Assembly (NCBI GenBank): GCA_963800135.1
Contig: CAWCZR010000007.1
Span: 186,001 to 250,000 of the forward strand
Reading direction: 5' to 3'
Origin: DASPSM01 sp963800135
Lineage (GTDB): Bacteria > Planctomycetota > Planctomycetia > Planctomycetales > Planctomycetaceae
DNA length: 64,000 nucleotides
Shown: positions 51,951 through 61,387 of the stretch, in pieces
Layout of the letters: every line of letters begins with the position of its first letter
How positions within the stretch are numbered: the stretch's first letter is position 1
Notes under the pieces: model-generated
What the model was told of the DNA's origin: nothing
Database searches by the model: none
The model's input: only the letters and a program-made list of their open reading frames with translations
Position numbers and translations under genes: made by a program

Positions 51951-53185
51951 ATTCTCATTCACAGTGTCAGTTTGCGGTCGTGGGCGCAGGTCCGTACGGT
52001 TTGGCCGTCGGTGCTCACTTGCGTGCCCGTGGACTCGACGTGCGGATCTTCGGCAAGCCGATGGACTTCTGGGCCAGCCAGATGCCCAAGGGAATGCTGC
52101 TGCGGTCGCCGCGCACCGGCTCACACATCGCCGACCCGACCAGCGCCTTCTCGCTCGAGAATTACGAGACGGCCCGCAGCTGCCGCATCCCCAAGTCGAT
52201 GCCGCTGGAAATGTTTGTTGATTACGGCCGCTGGTTCCAATCGCAGGCGCTGCCCGACCTCGACCAGCGGCATGTCGAAGGGATCGACCAGGCCGCCGAC
52301 GGGTTCACGCTGACTTTGGACGACGGCGAGCAGCTCGATGCCCGCAACGTCGTCGTGGCGACGGGAATCGGCTCCTTCCCGAATTATCCGGTGGCCTTCG
52401 CGTCGCTGCCCAAGGAGCTGGCTTCCCACACCAGCGACCGGGCGAACGCCGACCTGGGCCGCTTCTCCGGCAAACGCGTCGCCGTGATTGGCGGCGGGCA
52501 AAGCGCGCTCGAATCGACGGCGCTCTTGCTGGAAAACGGGGCCGAGGTGGATGTGCTGGTCCGCCAGGCCATCATCCACTGGCTGAAGAACAGCGCCTGG
52601 CTGGAAACAATGATGGACCTGCCCATCAACCCGTTCCAAGTGCCGGGCAAGATTGGGCCGCTCGGAATCAACTGGCTGGTCGAGAACCCGCGGCTCTTCA
52701 CCGCGTTTCCCCGATCGGTCCAGGACCGGATGGCGGCTCGAGCGATTCGCTCGGCCGGCAGCAGCTGGCTGCGGCCCCGCACGACCCGCGCCGCCATCAA
52801 GCCGGGAACGCACGTTGTTTCGGCCTCAGCCCGCGGCGACAAAGTGCACCTGCAGCTGAACGACGGGAAAGAAAGCACCGTCGATCACGTGCTCTTGGGC
52901 ACCGGCTACCGCGTCTCCGTGGCGCGGATGAATTTCCTCGCGGCCGACTTGTCGCAGGCGATTCAGACGGTGAAAGGCTACCCGGTGCTCAACCGAGGCT
53001 TCGAGTCATCGATTCGCGGGCTGTACTTCGTCGGTGCCAGCGGCGCCTACTCGTTCGGCCCGCTCTGCCGCTTCGTCGCCGGAACGCCGTACACGGCTCC
53101 GACGATGGCCAACTTCGCGGCGAAACAGGCGAAGAAGCAATCACGCCGCAGCCTGACCGTCACAGTCGAGCCCCAGCGAGCCTGA
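51944..53185 (+). CDS. FAD/NAD(P)-binding flavin monooxygenase-like protein
   Basis: A 413-residue flavoprotein. FAD-binding GxGxxG in 'FAVVGAGPYGLAVGAHLRA', followed by 'FWASQMPKGMLLRSPR'; a second nucleotide motif 'RVAVIGGGQSALESTALLL' binds NAD(P)H; 'HVLLGTGYRVSVARMNFLA' and 'GLYFVGASGAYSFGPLCRF' close the fold. This two-Rossmann arrangement matches the class B (FMO/N-hydroxylase-like) monooxygenases, which hydroxylate an amine or make an N-oxide. GTG 51944 with GAGGAGA upstream is the likely start. In an operon with an ATP-grasp ligase and a FemAB-like protein it probably modifies an amino-acid-derived group. Last gene of the operon; it runs into a repeat and terminator. Confidence 0.88.
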   Translation: MLNSHSQCQFAVVGAGPYGLAVGAHLRARGLDVRIFGKPMDFWASQMPKGMLLRSPRTGSHIADPTSAFSLENYETARSCRIPKSMPLEMFVDYGRWFQSQALPDLDQRHVEGIDQAADGFTLTLDDGEQLDARNVVVATGIGSFPNYPVAFASLPKELASHTSDRANADLGRFSGKRVAVIGGGQSALESTALLLENGAEVDVLVRQAIIHWLKNSAWLETMMDLPINPFQVPGKIGPLGINWLVENPRLFTAFPRSVQDRMAARAIRSAGSSWLRPRTTRAAIKPGTHVVSASARGDKVHLQLNDGKESTVDHVLLGTGYRVSVARMNFLAADLSQAIQTVKGYPVLNRGFESSIRGLYFVGASGAYSFGPLCRFVAGTPYTAPTMANFAAKQAKKQSRRSLTVTVEPQRA

Positions 53186-53222
53186 TTGCTCGCAGTCGAG
53201 CCCCAACGAGCCTAATTGCTCG
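53163..53222 (+). repeat. Two tandem 30-bp repeats, each with a small hairpin
   Basis: Units at 53163-53192 and 53193-53222 differ at two positions. Each starts CAGTCGAGCCCCA and contains GCGAGC (or ACGAGC) paired to GCTCG(C/G) across a 6-base loop. The first copy covers the last codons and stop (TGA 53183-53185) of the flavoprotein gene. Confidence 0.7.
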
Positions 53223-53263
53223 GGCGCGACCGACATTTGCCCAACCGTGATACGCTCAAACGA

Positions 53264-53304
53264 AAAATCCCCAGCCGGCGAATTCGCTGTCGGCTGGGGA
53301 TTTT
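53264..53304. terminator. Strong bidirectional hairpin terminator
   Basis: AAAATCCCCAGCCG (53264-53277) and CGGCTGGGGATTTT (53291-53304) form a perfect 14-bp stem; the 13-base loop contains the palindrome GCGAATTCGC. A/T runs on both sides give U tracts on both strands. It ends the plus-strand exopolysaccharide operon and the minus-strand DUF4340 gene, which converge here. Confidence 0.85.
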
Positions 53305-53376
53305 GGTTTAGCACGAGGACTGGAGCGACTCGGTCGCTCCGAGCGCCCACGGGACCGACCGCTATTTGACCGTCCG

Positions 53377-55323
53377 CTACTTCATCGGCAATGCGTCGAA
53401 CGGCGGTTGAGCGCCGGCGCCGGGCCCCGCCTTCTTCGCCGCGTCCGTCCCTTTCGGCTGGATGAGGCTGGCGCGGGCCTGACGCAGGTTCTCGAAGCTC
53501 TCGGCGGAAATCACGTAGTACCAGGGGCCGAAGCTGCTCGTTGAGCTGTTTGACCTTCTCCTGCCCTTTTTTGATCTTCTTCTCGAATTCAGACTTGTCG
53601 TTCTCGTACTTTTCGATGTCCTTCTTGTACTGAGCCAAGGCCTTATCGTACACGGCCTTCGGATCGGGCTTGGCCGGCGGCGCCGGTTTGATCACCGGAC
53701 CCGACTTGCCTGCCGCAGTTCCCTTCTGGGCGCGGCCGGTGCTTTGGGCGGAGTGGCCGCCTTTCCATCGCCCGCCTTCGGATCGGGCGACTTCGGCGGA
53801 TCGGGCAGAGCCAGCGCCAGCATTCGCGAATCGTCGACCCGCGTCGCGGAGGAGTGCTTCTGATCGGTCTTGCCGTTGTTCGCTGGCGGCGAATTGGGCT
53901 CGCTCTTGGTTCCGCTGGCTCCGACTGGACTCGAGGCGGCCGGGCTGGAGGCAGGCGGAGCTGCCGGAGCGCTCTTGGTCGCGGGCTGATCGAGGACCAA
54001 ACCCTGCGGCTTCTTCGGCTCGAGCGGACGGATCGGCGGGAAGCCAACGAGCGCGGGGTCAAACTTAACGTAGACCATTAAATAGCGGCGCTTGAGCTGC
54101 TCTTTGTCCTTGTCCTTCGCGTCTTTGCCGTCCTTCTTAGCACCGTTCTTGTCGGTGGTCTTGGCCTCTGCGGTCTTGGCGTCGGTCGCCTTCGACTTGT
54201 CGGCGTCCTTCGCCCCTTTCTCTTTCGAGTCCTTGGAGAGGCCCGTCTCGATTTCAAATTCGGTGCCTGTGAAGATCTGACCGAAGTTGAGTGCGTAGAG
54301 CAGGCCCTCGCTCGTTCCCGCTTCCAGCTCGCCTTCCTTGGAAAAGACCCGCGGCTTGCCCCCCTTGCGATCGGAGCCGACGAAGTAGCCCTTCTCTTGC
54401 ATGTCGGCTCGCAGGATGTCAACCAAATTGCGGCTCTGGGCGTAGCGCGGGTCGATCGAAAGATCGGGCAGAACTCCCGGCGGTTTGGGACGCACGCCGA
54501 CGAGTCGCAGGTTATCGAGATTGTTGACCAGCGTGTTCACCGCATCGAGCTTCAGTTCTTGGTTCGGCTTGATGCCCTTGAGTATCCACGGATCGGAGGG
54601 GTTTTTCCGCGTCAGCTCGGTGGCGTCGCCCGGGATGATTGCTTGCTGCTGTTCGTCGATCGAGTAATTGTCGATGCGGATCTCGCTGAGCAGCTCACGG
54701 TCCACCTTCAGCAGGTCGGGCTCGATCCAGTCGCTGAACTTCGTCGACAGATCGATCTTGAGCTTGGCGAGATAGATCGTGTTCGAGTCGTCGGCCTTGG
54801 TGGCCCGCACGTAATAGGTGTCGGTCTGGCCCGGCAGCTCGCTCGGTTTGCCGATGATGTATTCGGCCAGCACCGTGCCGTCGTTCTTGGAGATCGTGAT
54901 CTTCCTGCCGCGGCCGGTGAGCACGGTGTCGTCCGGATCTTCTGGATCGAGGACGTCGTAGCGGGCCTGGTCGCTCTTCAATCGCGAAACGAAGGCCGTG
55001 CGGCTGGTGCCGATGACCGACGCAGCCGTCTTGGCGAGGCGGTCCTTGCCGTCGACCGGGTAGTTGTGATGCGACGGGATCTTCCACTTGCCGTCCTTGT
55101 ACTCCACCGTAAACGGCTTGATCGCAGCCGTGTCTTTGTCGTACACGACGACCCGCAAGACCTGCGCGTCGGTCGGGAATTTGAAGTCGGGATAGAACTC
55201 GGTGCCAATCCGCCCCGAGTCCGCGTCCTTGTGCGGCACGGACCCGTAATAAGTCGCGGCCGCCGCCCCCACGGACACCAGGGCCACGGCCAGAAAAATC
55301 AACGTGCGTTTCGTCTCGTTCAT
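53377..55323 (-). pseudogene. DUF4340 protein of a Gld-type ABC system, two frameshifts
   Basis: Starts at 55323 with an uncleaved signal anchor 'TKRTLIFLAVALVSVGAAA', then the DUF4340 pattern ('DAQVLRVVVYDKDTAAIKP', 'YYVRATKADDSNTIYLAKL', 'KFSDWIEPDLLKVDRELLS'). It keeps homologous sequence to a Lys/Asp-rich linker, moves -1 near 53720 ('KGTAAGKSGPVIKPAPPAK', then a coiled coil 'KKDIEKYENDKSEFEKKIK') and +1 near 53535, ending 'WYYVISAESFENLRQARAS' and 'QPPFDALPMK' with TAG at 53377. The ending 'WYYVIS' is the family norm. DUF4340 proteins accompany Gld-like ABC transporters, as here. The breaks probably reflect indels in the assembly; it would be about 649 residues. Confidence 0.75.
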
Positions 55324-55447
55324 CGTCCTTCGTCCCTGCCGGATGCGGCGATCCGGATGAATTCGTTCAACTCAATTTGTTTCGTTCAAAAAAACGCACG
55401 GGGCGTTCGGTCGGACGAACACGCCCTGGACCGACCTCGTCAATGTC

Positions 55448-58099
55448 TCAATGGCCGGCCCGGCGGTCGGGCGAGATGGCCCGGCGCTCGCGGCCGAGCC
55501 GCAGCAAAAAGACCACCACGCCCAGCACGATGGCCGGAATCGGCGGAATCAGCACCGCTCTCAGCATGATTTTGTGTTCGGTCTCGCGAATCCGTCGCTC
55601 GGCCGCGCTCTTCGCATTGTCGATCTCTTGCTGCTTGTCCCGGTCGATGTTGGCTTTGGCCACTTCCAGCCGGCGCTCCTCGCCTTCCTTCAAGCGGCGG
55701 ATCAACTCCTCCTTTTCCGGCGGCGACAGCTTCGGATCCTTCTCGATTTCCGCCCGCTTCTCGTCGAAACGGCCCTGGGCGTCCTTGAGTTTTTGCTTGG
55801 CATCGTCGTCGGCCACCTTGGTCATCGCGACCCGCTCTTCGACGAACTTCTGGGTCTGCGCTTCGACGCCGGTCAACGTCCGCAATGCGGTCCGGCGTTT
55901 CCGCAAATCGAGGAACTTGTGGTCCCCTGCCAGTACGTCGACTGCGTTGAGCACGAATGGGACGTTATCGAAATTGAGGTTGAGTTCGCCCATGTTCCGC
56001 GTCACGAAGAACCAGTCCGAAATCAGGTCGACGTCGGCGACGTAGACCACGTTCAGCTTATAGGGGTTGTCGACTTCCGAGGTCAGGTGCGCGGCCAGCA
56101 CGTGGCCTCCCTGATCGCGAAAGTGCGGCCGTCCATCCTTGATGCGGGCGGTCGGTGTGAAGCCGTGCTGGAAATCGAAACCCTGCTCGGTGAACTCGTC
56201 CCATTCCATCACGCCGGAGGTGGCGCTCGTCCGCAGGAGCGGCTCGAACTTCACGCCCTTCTCCTTGAGCGGCATGATCTCGCCGGCGAACGCAGCCAGC
56301 ATTTCCTGCAGGCCGTTGGTGATTTCGCTCGTCGTGCTGAAGGCGCCCTTCATCCGGCTCTTGGGCGAGATGAAGATGAACTCTTCCGGCAACGTCACGA
56401 ATTCCGGATGGGGATTGAACGAGTCCCAAACGACCCGGCCGTTGTCCCAGGCGATGTGCAGGGTGTTGAGCAAGCTGGTGGCCTTGCCGTCGTCGGCCTT
56501 GGGCGGAGCCGGCTGGCGGCCCCCCATCATGCCACCGAACTGTCCGCCGGGGGCCGGCTTGGGCAGTTTCGGGGCCTGCGAAACGCCGAACGCCGAGTTG
56601 AAAACCCACGGATATGGGTCGTCGAAGATCAGCGTCGGACGTCCTTTCTTGATGTAGTTGATGAGATTGGCCATCTGCGGCTCCGTCAGCGACGACGGCA
56701 TGACGGCCAGCAGCACGTCGTATTTGCTCTCGTCGATCGGGCTGTCCGGCGACACCTCTTTCACGTTGTATTGTTGCTTGAGCTCGGTGACGATCTGCCA
56801 GTCGCGTGAGCCGATCACGTCGGCATCGGTGCGGAGCACGCCCACCGTCGACCGCTTTTCGTTGGCCACCGTGCGGATCGAGCGGGTGAGCTCGTATTCC
56901 AACGGCATGCCCGCTCCAAAAAACGGGATGACGACCTGGTCAAAGCTGCTGCTGATCACCGCTCCCAAATAAATCGTGTCCTCGTAGTGCCGGCCTTCGC
57001 GCTCGGACCGCACGCGCTCCGGGGTGATGCCGAGCGTCTTGGCTTCCTCGGCCTCTTTGCTAAAGGGTTCCACCTCGACATATTGGACGTCCACCTTGGC
57101 GCCGGCCAATCGCGCGTATTGCCGCAAGAGACCGGTGAGACGGGTGCGGACGGGAGCATAATCGCGGGGTACGTCGGTCGAGACGAACGCCTGGATCCGC
57201 ACCGGATGCTCCGACTTGATCTCGGACAACACGTCGCGCGTCGTCGGCGACAGGCTATAGACCTGCTCGTGCGTCAGATCGGCCCGGGCGTTGGTGTGCG
57301 ACGCGATGTACGCGATGCTCACAAGCGCCAGCGCCAGGCAAACCGCGCGGGCGAAATACTGCGCCCCCATCGAAGTCTGCTGGCCGCTGCTCCAGTGCCG
57401 TTTGCGAATCATCACCAGGTTGAGATAGAGCATCACGACCGTCAGCGAGACGAAATACAAAATCCCCGAGAGCGGAATGATCCCCAGTTCGAAGTCGTGC
57501 ATCTGCTCGCGAACGCTCAGTCCACGGAGCAGATCGCTCGACTGGGCGATCGAACCGATAAAGACCGGCACCGCGCAGATCACAACTCCCAACACGAACG
57601 CCACCGTCGTGCTGTTGGTCAGCACCGAGCCGAGCATCCCCGCGCTCAACAAGGCGGCGCCGGCGAACCAGTAGCCCAAATACGTGCAAAAGGCGACGCC
57701 CAAATCGGGGTTGCCGATCGATCGCAGCACCAACAGATGCGTGAGTGAGAAGGCCAGTGCGATGCTATAGACGGCCAGCACGGCCAAGTATTTGCCGAGG
57801 AGAATCTCCAGGTCGGTGGCCGGCAACGTGAAGAGCAGTTCGTCGGTGCCCAGCTTCTTCTCGTCGGCCCATGCGCTCATCGTAATCGCCGGGATCAGGA
57901 ACAACAGCAGCATCGGAAAGCCTTCGCTCAGCTGGTCCAGGCTGGCGATGTTGTTCGTGAAGAACTGCGGCCGAAACGCCAACAGCCCGCCCGCCACAAC
58001 GAAGGCGATGATGAACAAGTAGCCCAACACGCCCGAAAAATAGCTGGCGACATTGCGGCGAAAGACGGCGGAAACGACATGCCAACGCAACACGATCAT
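55448..58099 (-). CDS. ABC permease fused to a GldG-like domain
   Basis: An 883-residue protein. Residues 1-245 form an ABC-2/GldF-like permease with about six helices ('YFSGVLGYLFIIAFVVAGG', 'FTNNIASLDQLSEGFPMLL', 'WFAGAALLSAGMLGSVLTN'). The rest resembles the ABC-transport auxiliary domain of GldG: 'LTHEQVYSLSPTTRDVLSE', 'PVRIQAFVSTDVPRDYAPV', 'YVEVEPFSKEAEEAKTLGI', 'ADVDLISDWFFVTRNMGE'. The C-terminus has a Lys/Glu coiled coil and a last helix 'VLIPPIPAIVLGVVVFLLR'. GldF-GldG fusions of this type occur in planctomycetes and other phyla; in Bacteroidetes Gld proteins serve gliding, elsewhere the role is unclear. Sits between the ATPase and DUF4340 genes. Confidence 0.88.
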   Translation of the reverse strand: MIVLRWHVVSAVFRRNVASYFSGVLGYLFIIAFVVAGGLLAFRPQFFTNNIASLDQLSEGFPMLLLFLIPAITMSAWADEKKLGTDELLFTLPATDLEILLGKYLAVLAVYSIALAFSLTHLLVLRSIGNPDLGVAFCTYLGYWFAGAALLSAGMLGSVLTNSTTVAFVLGVVICAVPVFIGSIAQSSDLLRGLSVREQMHDFELGIIPLSGILYFVSLTVVMLYLNLVMIRKRHWSSGQQTSMGAQYFARAVCLALALVSIAYIASHTNARADLTHEQVYSLSPTTRDVLSEIKSEHPVRIQAFVSTDVPRDYAPVRTRLTGLLRQYARLAGAKVDVQYVEVEPFSKEAEEAKTLGITPERVRSEREGRHYEDTIYLGAVISSSFDQVVIPFFGAGMPLEYELTRSIRTVANEKRSTVGVLRTDADVIGSRDWQIVTELKQQYNVKEVSPDSPIDESKYDVLLAVMPSSLTEPQMANLINYIKKGRPTLIFDDPYPWVFNSAFGVSQAPKLPKPAPGGQFGGMMGGRQPAPPKADDGKATSLLNTLHIAWDNGRVVWDSFNPHPEFVTLPEEFIFISPKSRMKGAFSTTSEITNGLQEMLAAFAGEIMPLKEKGVKFEPLLRTSATSGVMEWDEFTEQGFDFQHGFTPTARIKDGRPHFRDQGGHVLAAHLTSEVDNPYKLNVVYVADVDLISDWFFVTRNMGELNLNFDNVPFVLNAVDVLAGDHKFLDLRKRRTALRTLTGVEAQTQKFVEERVAMTKVADDDAKQKLKDAQGRFDEKRAEIEKDPKLSPPEKEELIRRLKEGEERRLEVAKANIDRDKQQEIDNAKSAAERRIRETEHKIMLRAVLIPPIPAIVLGVVVFLLRLGRERRAISPDRRAGH

Positions 58100-58277
58100 G
58101 CTCCTGGATCAGTCGAGATCGGTAAGCCCAGTTCTCGACGGAAAATACTCGGCGAAAGTCTGTTCAATCTGCCCGTGCCATCGCAATCGCGACCCAGGGG
58201 TGCCGGCTCGCCCTTCCGTCGACGTTGGTCGGACGGAGGACGCTGGTCGCGCGACTGCTGGCTGGTTGCTGCTACTG

Positions 58278-59054
58278 TCAATGGCGAGATTTGCCCGATC
58301 CTGCCGCCCCGGTCAACTCCCGGAACCGCTTGTCCATTTCGGGCGGAGAGTCGGCCATCTCCTGAACCGTGCCGTCAAACACGATCCGGCCTTCGTTGAT
58401 CAAAATGACGCGGGTGCAAACGGCGGCCACTTCCTGCAGAATGTGCGTCGACAGCAGAATCGTCTTGGTGGCTCCCAACGAACGAATCAGCGCCCGCACT
58501 TCGTGCACCTGGTTCGGATCGAGACCGCTGGTCGGCTCGTCGAGAATCAAGACGTCCGGGTCGTGCAGCAGGGCCTGAGCCATGCCGACGCGCTGACGAA
58601 ACCCGCGCGACAGCTTGCCGATCGGCTTGTGCCACACCTCGTCGAGCGCACACTTCTCGCAGACAAAGTTGAGCCGCTGTTTGAGCTGTTCGGATTTTAG
58701 TCCGCGCGCCTGGCCGATGTAGGTCAAAAGTCCCACCGGCGTCATTTCGTTGTAAAGCGGACCGTTTTCCGGCAGATACCCCATCACCTTGCTGGCTTCG
58801 ATGCGGTCGGTCGCCATATTGAAGCCGGCGATCCGCGCGACGCCCGTGGTCGGCGCCAAATACCCGGTCAAAAGCTTCATGGTCGTCGACTTGCCGGCAC
58901 CGTTAGGCCCTAAAAAGGCGACGACCGCCCCGCGCGGCACCGTGAAGCTCACGTCCTTGGTGGCCACGAACTGGCCGAAATTCTTGCTTAGGCCTTGAGC
59001 CTCGATCATCGGGCGCCGGCCATCGCCGGTCGCCGTCCCGTTCCCGTTGTTCAT
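58278..59054 (-). CDS. ABC transporter ATP-binding protein (GldA-like)
   Basis: A 258-residue ABC ATPase with Walker A GPNGAGKST at residues 49-57, Q-loop near 'GYLPENGPLYNEMTP', signature 'LSRGFRQRVGMAQAL', Walker B 'DVLILDEPTSGLDPNQV' and the switch histidine in 'ILLSTHILQEV'. It powers the permease encoded 178 bases downstream. The first 15 residues are a Gly/Thr-rich extension; ATG at 59054 or 59009 could both serve. Export of an unknown envelope substrate is likely. Confidence 0.94.
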   Translation of the reverse strand: MNNGNGTATGDGRRPMIEAQGLSKNFGQFVATKDVSFTVPRGAVVAFLGPNGAGKSTTMKLLTGYLAPTTGVARIAGFNMATDRIEASKVMGYLPENGPLYNEMTPVGLLTYIGQARGLKSEQLKQRLNFVCEKCALDEVWHKPIGKLSRGFRQRVGMAQALLHDPDVLILDEPTSGLDPNQVHEVRALIRSLGATKTILLSTHILQEVAAVCTRVILINEGRIVFDGTVQEMADSPPEMDKRFRELTGAAGSGKSRH

Positions 59055-59255
59055 GCGCCCGTTGTCCTCAAAAAACGCCCGTCGCTTACTACTTTTACGT
59101 CATTCTTTACAATCCGTGCTGGACGATGTCCAGTAATCGCCCAGCGCCGCTGAAACAGAGGCCCTGGCCAGGTCCAAAGCCCAAAGTCGAGTCCTTGCCG
59201 GGCTTTGGGTTGCCTGTTGAGTCCGCAAAGGCATCTGAAACGCGGGATTTGAACT

Positions 59256-61373
59256 TTGAGCGTGCCGAACGAACTCGAATTGATCGCGACGACCAGCTTC
59301 GGTCTTGAGGCGGTCGTCGCGCGCGAGCTCAAAGCCCTTGGTTACGAGAACCAGACCGTCGCCGACGGAAAAATCACCTTTCGCGGCGGACCGGAGGCGA
59401 TTTGCCGTGCGAACCTCTGGCTCCGCAGCGCCGACCGAGTGGTCATCAAGATCGGCGAGTTCGAGGCGGCCGACTTCGGGACGTTGTTCGATCGCTGTGC
59501 CGACCTCGACTGGGCCCGCTGGATTCCCGTGAACGGCCAGTTCCCCGTGAGCGGGAAGTCCGTCCGCTCGCAACTTCACAGTGTTCCCGATTCCCAGGCT
59601 CTGATCAAGAAGGCCATCGTCGAAAAACTGAAACAGACGCACCGCGTTTCGTGGTTCGCCGAAAACGGGCCGCTCTTTCCCGTTCAGGTTTCGCTGCTGA
59701 AAGACGTCGCGACGCTCACGCTCGACACGACGGGCCCCGGGCTGCACAAACGCGGCTATCGCACCTTGAGCGGACCGGCGCCGCTCAAGGAAACTCTGGC
59801 GGCCGCGCTCGTGCAGCTCAGCTTTTGGACCGCGTCGCGGCCGCTGCTCGATCCCTTTTGCGGCACAGGCACGATCCCGATCGAGGCGGCACTTTGGGCT
59901 CGCAACCGGGCGCCCGGGCTTTCGCGCCGCTTCGCTGCCGATGATTGGCCCGCGCTCGATCGCCGGTTCTGGCACGAGGCCCGCGAAGAAGCCAACGATC
60001 GAGCCGTGCGGAGCGGATCGTTGGCGATCGTCGGCAGCGACGTCGACGACGCGAGCCTCTCCATGGCGAAAAAGCACGCGCGGAACGCCGGCGTCGAAGC
60101 CGACATTCGCTTCGAGCGGCGGGATTTCGCCGAGGTCCGACCGCAGGGCGATTACGGCTGCCTGATCGCCAACCCGCCGTATGGCGAGCGCTCGGGAGAC
60201 GTGGAGTCGGCCGAAGAACTCGCCCGCTCGGCCCGCGACGTCTTCGGCCGGTTCGACACCTGGTCGTTCTACATCCTGAGCGCCCTGGCCAATTTCGAGC
60301 AGCACTGCGGTCGACATGCGGACCGTCGCCGCAAGCTTTACAATGGGCGAATTGCCTGCACCTATTACCAGTTTCACGGTCCACGCCCGCCCAAGCCGAC
60401 GGTCGCAACGGAGATCGTCCCGGCATCCCACACAGAATCCGGCCGATTGAATCGGCCTCCCAGTCGGAGTTTGAGCGAATCCATGCCCGTTGCCCACGAA
60501 GAGGATTATCGTCGCCGAGTCGGCGAGGTTGGCCCGACGCGATTTCTGCCCGGGACCTCGATCGAAATCGTGCGAGAGGTCAAGCTCGACGCGCCGCCCC
60601 GGTTCGCACTGTTTGATTTTGACGGCACGCTGAGCCTCGTCCGCGAGGGCTGGCCCGACGTCATGATTCCCCTGATGGTCGAGGAGTTGGCGGCGACCGG
60701 AACCTCTGAGAGTCGCGAGCAGCTCGCCACGCTGGCCCGCAACTTCGTGATGGAACTCAACGGCAAGCAGACGATCTATCAGATGATCCGCCTGGCAGAA
60801 GAGATCAAATCCCGCGGTGGAGCGCCGCGAGAACCCTTAGCCTATAAACAGAAATATCACGATCGGCTGATGGAGCGGATCGCTCGGCGGCGGGAGTCGC
60901 TCGAGAAGAAGACGATCGCACCAGAAGAGCTGCTCGTCCCCGGCGTCTATGCCGCTTTGAAGGTTCTCCAAGAGCGCGGCCTGGAGCTGTATCTTGCCAG
61001 CGGCACCGATGAGAACTACGTGCGGGAAGAAGCCGAGCTGCTGGGCCTCGCGCCGTTCTTCGGCCGTCACATCTACGGCGCGATCGACGATCACCGCGCG
61101 TTTTCCAAGCAGATGGTGATCGAACGGATTCTCCGCGAAAACCAGGTCGAAGGCGCGCGGCTGATTGGCCTGGGAGACGGTTACGTCGAGATCGACAATA
61201 TTAAAGGGGCCGGCGGCACGGCGATCGCCGTCGCCAGCGACGAATCGGGTCGCAGCGGCAAACCCGATCCCTGGAAGCGCGACCGCCTGATCGGCGTCGG
61301 GGCCGACGTCGTCATTCCCGACTTCCGCGAGTTCGCGGCCGTGTGCGATTATCTGTGGCGCGATTTCCGCTGA
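59256..61373 (+). CDS. THUMP-type RNA methyltransferase fused to a HAD-family phosphatase
   Basis: A 705-residue two-enzyme protein in one open frame. Residues 1-385 are an RlmL/YpsC-like (COG0116) methyltransferase: THUMP region, then SAM motif 'PLLDPFCGTGTIPIEAALW' and the N-methylation motif NPPYGERS. After a 40-residue variable linker (about 390-430) comes a HAD domain: 'FALFDFDGTLSLVREGWPD' (DxDGT nucleophile), 'YLASGTDENYVREEAELLG' and 'LIGLGDGYVEIDNIKGAGG' (motif IV). An ATG at 60483 in the linker could start the HAD part alone. The next genes (sugar kinase, SIS isomerase) fit a phosphatase in a heptose-type pathway. Whether the fusion is real or two overlapping proteins is unclear. 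Confidence 0.8.
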   Translation: MSVPNELELIATTSFGLEAVVARELKALGYENQTVADGKITFRGGPEAICRANLWLRSADRVVIKIGEFEAADFGTLFDRCADLDWARWIPVNGQFPVSGKSVRSQLHSVPDSQALIKKAIVEKLKQTHRVSWFAENGPLFPVQVSLLKDVATLTLDTTGPGLHKRGYRTLSGPAPLKETLAAALVQLSFWTASRPLLDPFCGTGTIPIEAALWARNRAPGLSRRFAADDWPALDRRFWHEAREEANDRAVRSGSLAIVGSDVDDASLSMAKKHARNAGVEADIRFERRDFAEVRPQGDYGCLIANPPYGERSGDVESAEELARSARDVFGRFDTWSFYILSALANFEQHCGRHADRRRKLYNGRIACTYYQFHGPRPPKPTVATEIVPASHTESGRLNRPPSRSLSESMPVAHEEDYRRRVGEVGPTRFLPGTSIEIVREVKLDAPPRFALFDFDGTLSLVREGWPDVMIPLMVEELAATGTSESREQLATLARNFVMELNGKQTIYQMIRLAEEIKSRGGAPREPLAYKQKYHDRLMERIARRRESLEKKTIAPEELLVPGVYAALKVLQERGLELYLASGTDENYVREEAELLGLAPFFGRHIYGAIDDHRAFSKQMVIERILRENQVEGARLIGLGDGYVEIDNIKGAGGTAIAVASDESGRSGKPDPWKRDRLIGVGADVVIPDFREFAAVCDYLWRDFR

Positions 61374-61387
61374 CGGAGTTTTTTTGC

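Noticed and set aside
53163..53222. CRISPR-like direct repeats
   Set aside because: Only two copies, directly adjacent with no spacer, overlapping a stop codon.
54397..55569. Plus-strand open frame of 390 codons opposite the DUF4340 gene
   Set aside because: Shadow frame; the minus strand has a signal anchor and family sequence.
55451..56809. Antisense open frame of 452 codons opposite the permease-GldG gene
   Set aside because: High-GC shadow of the coding strand; His/Gln/Arg-rich composition without recognisable motifs.
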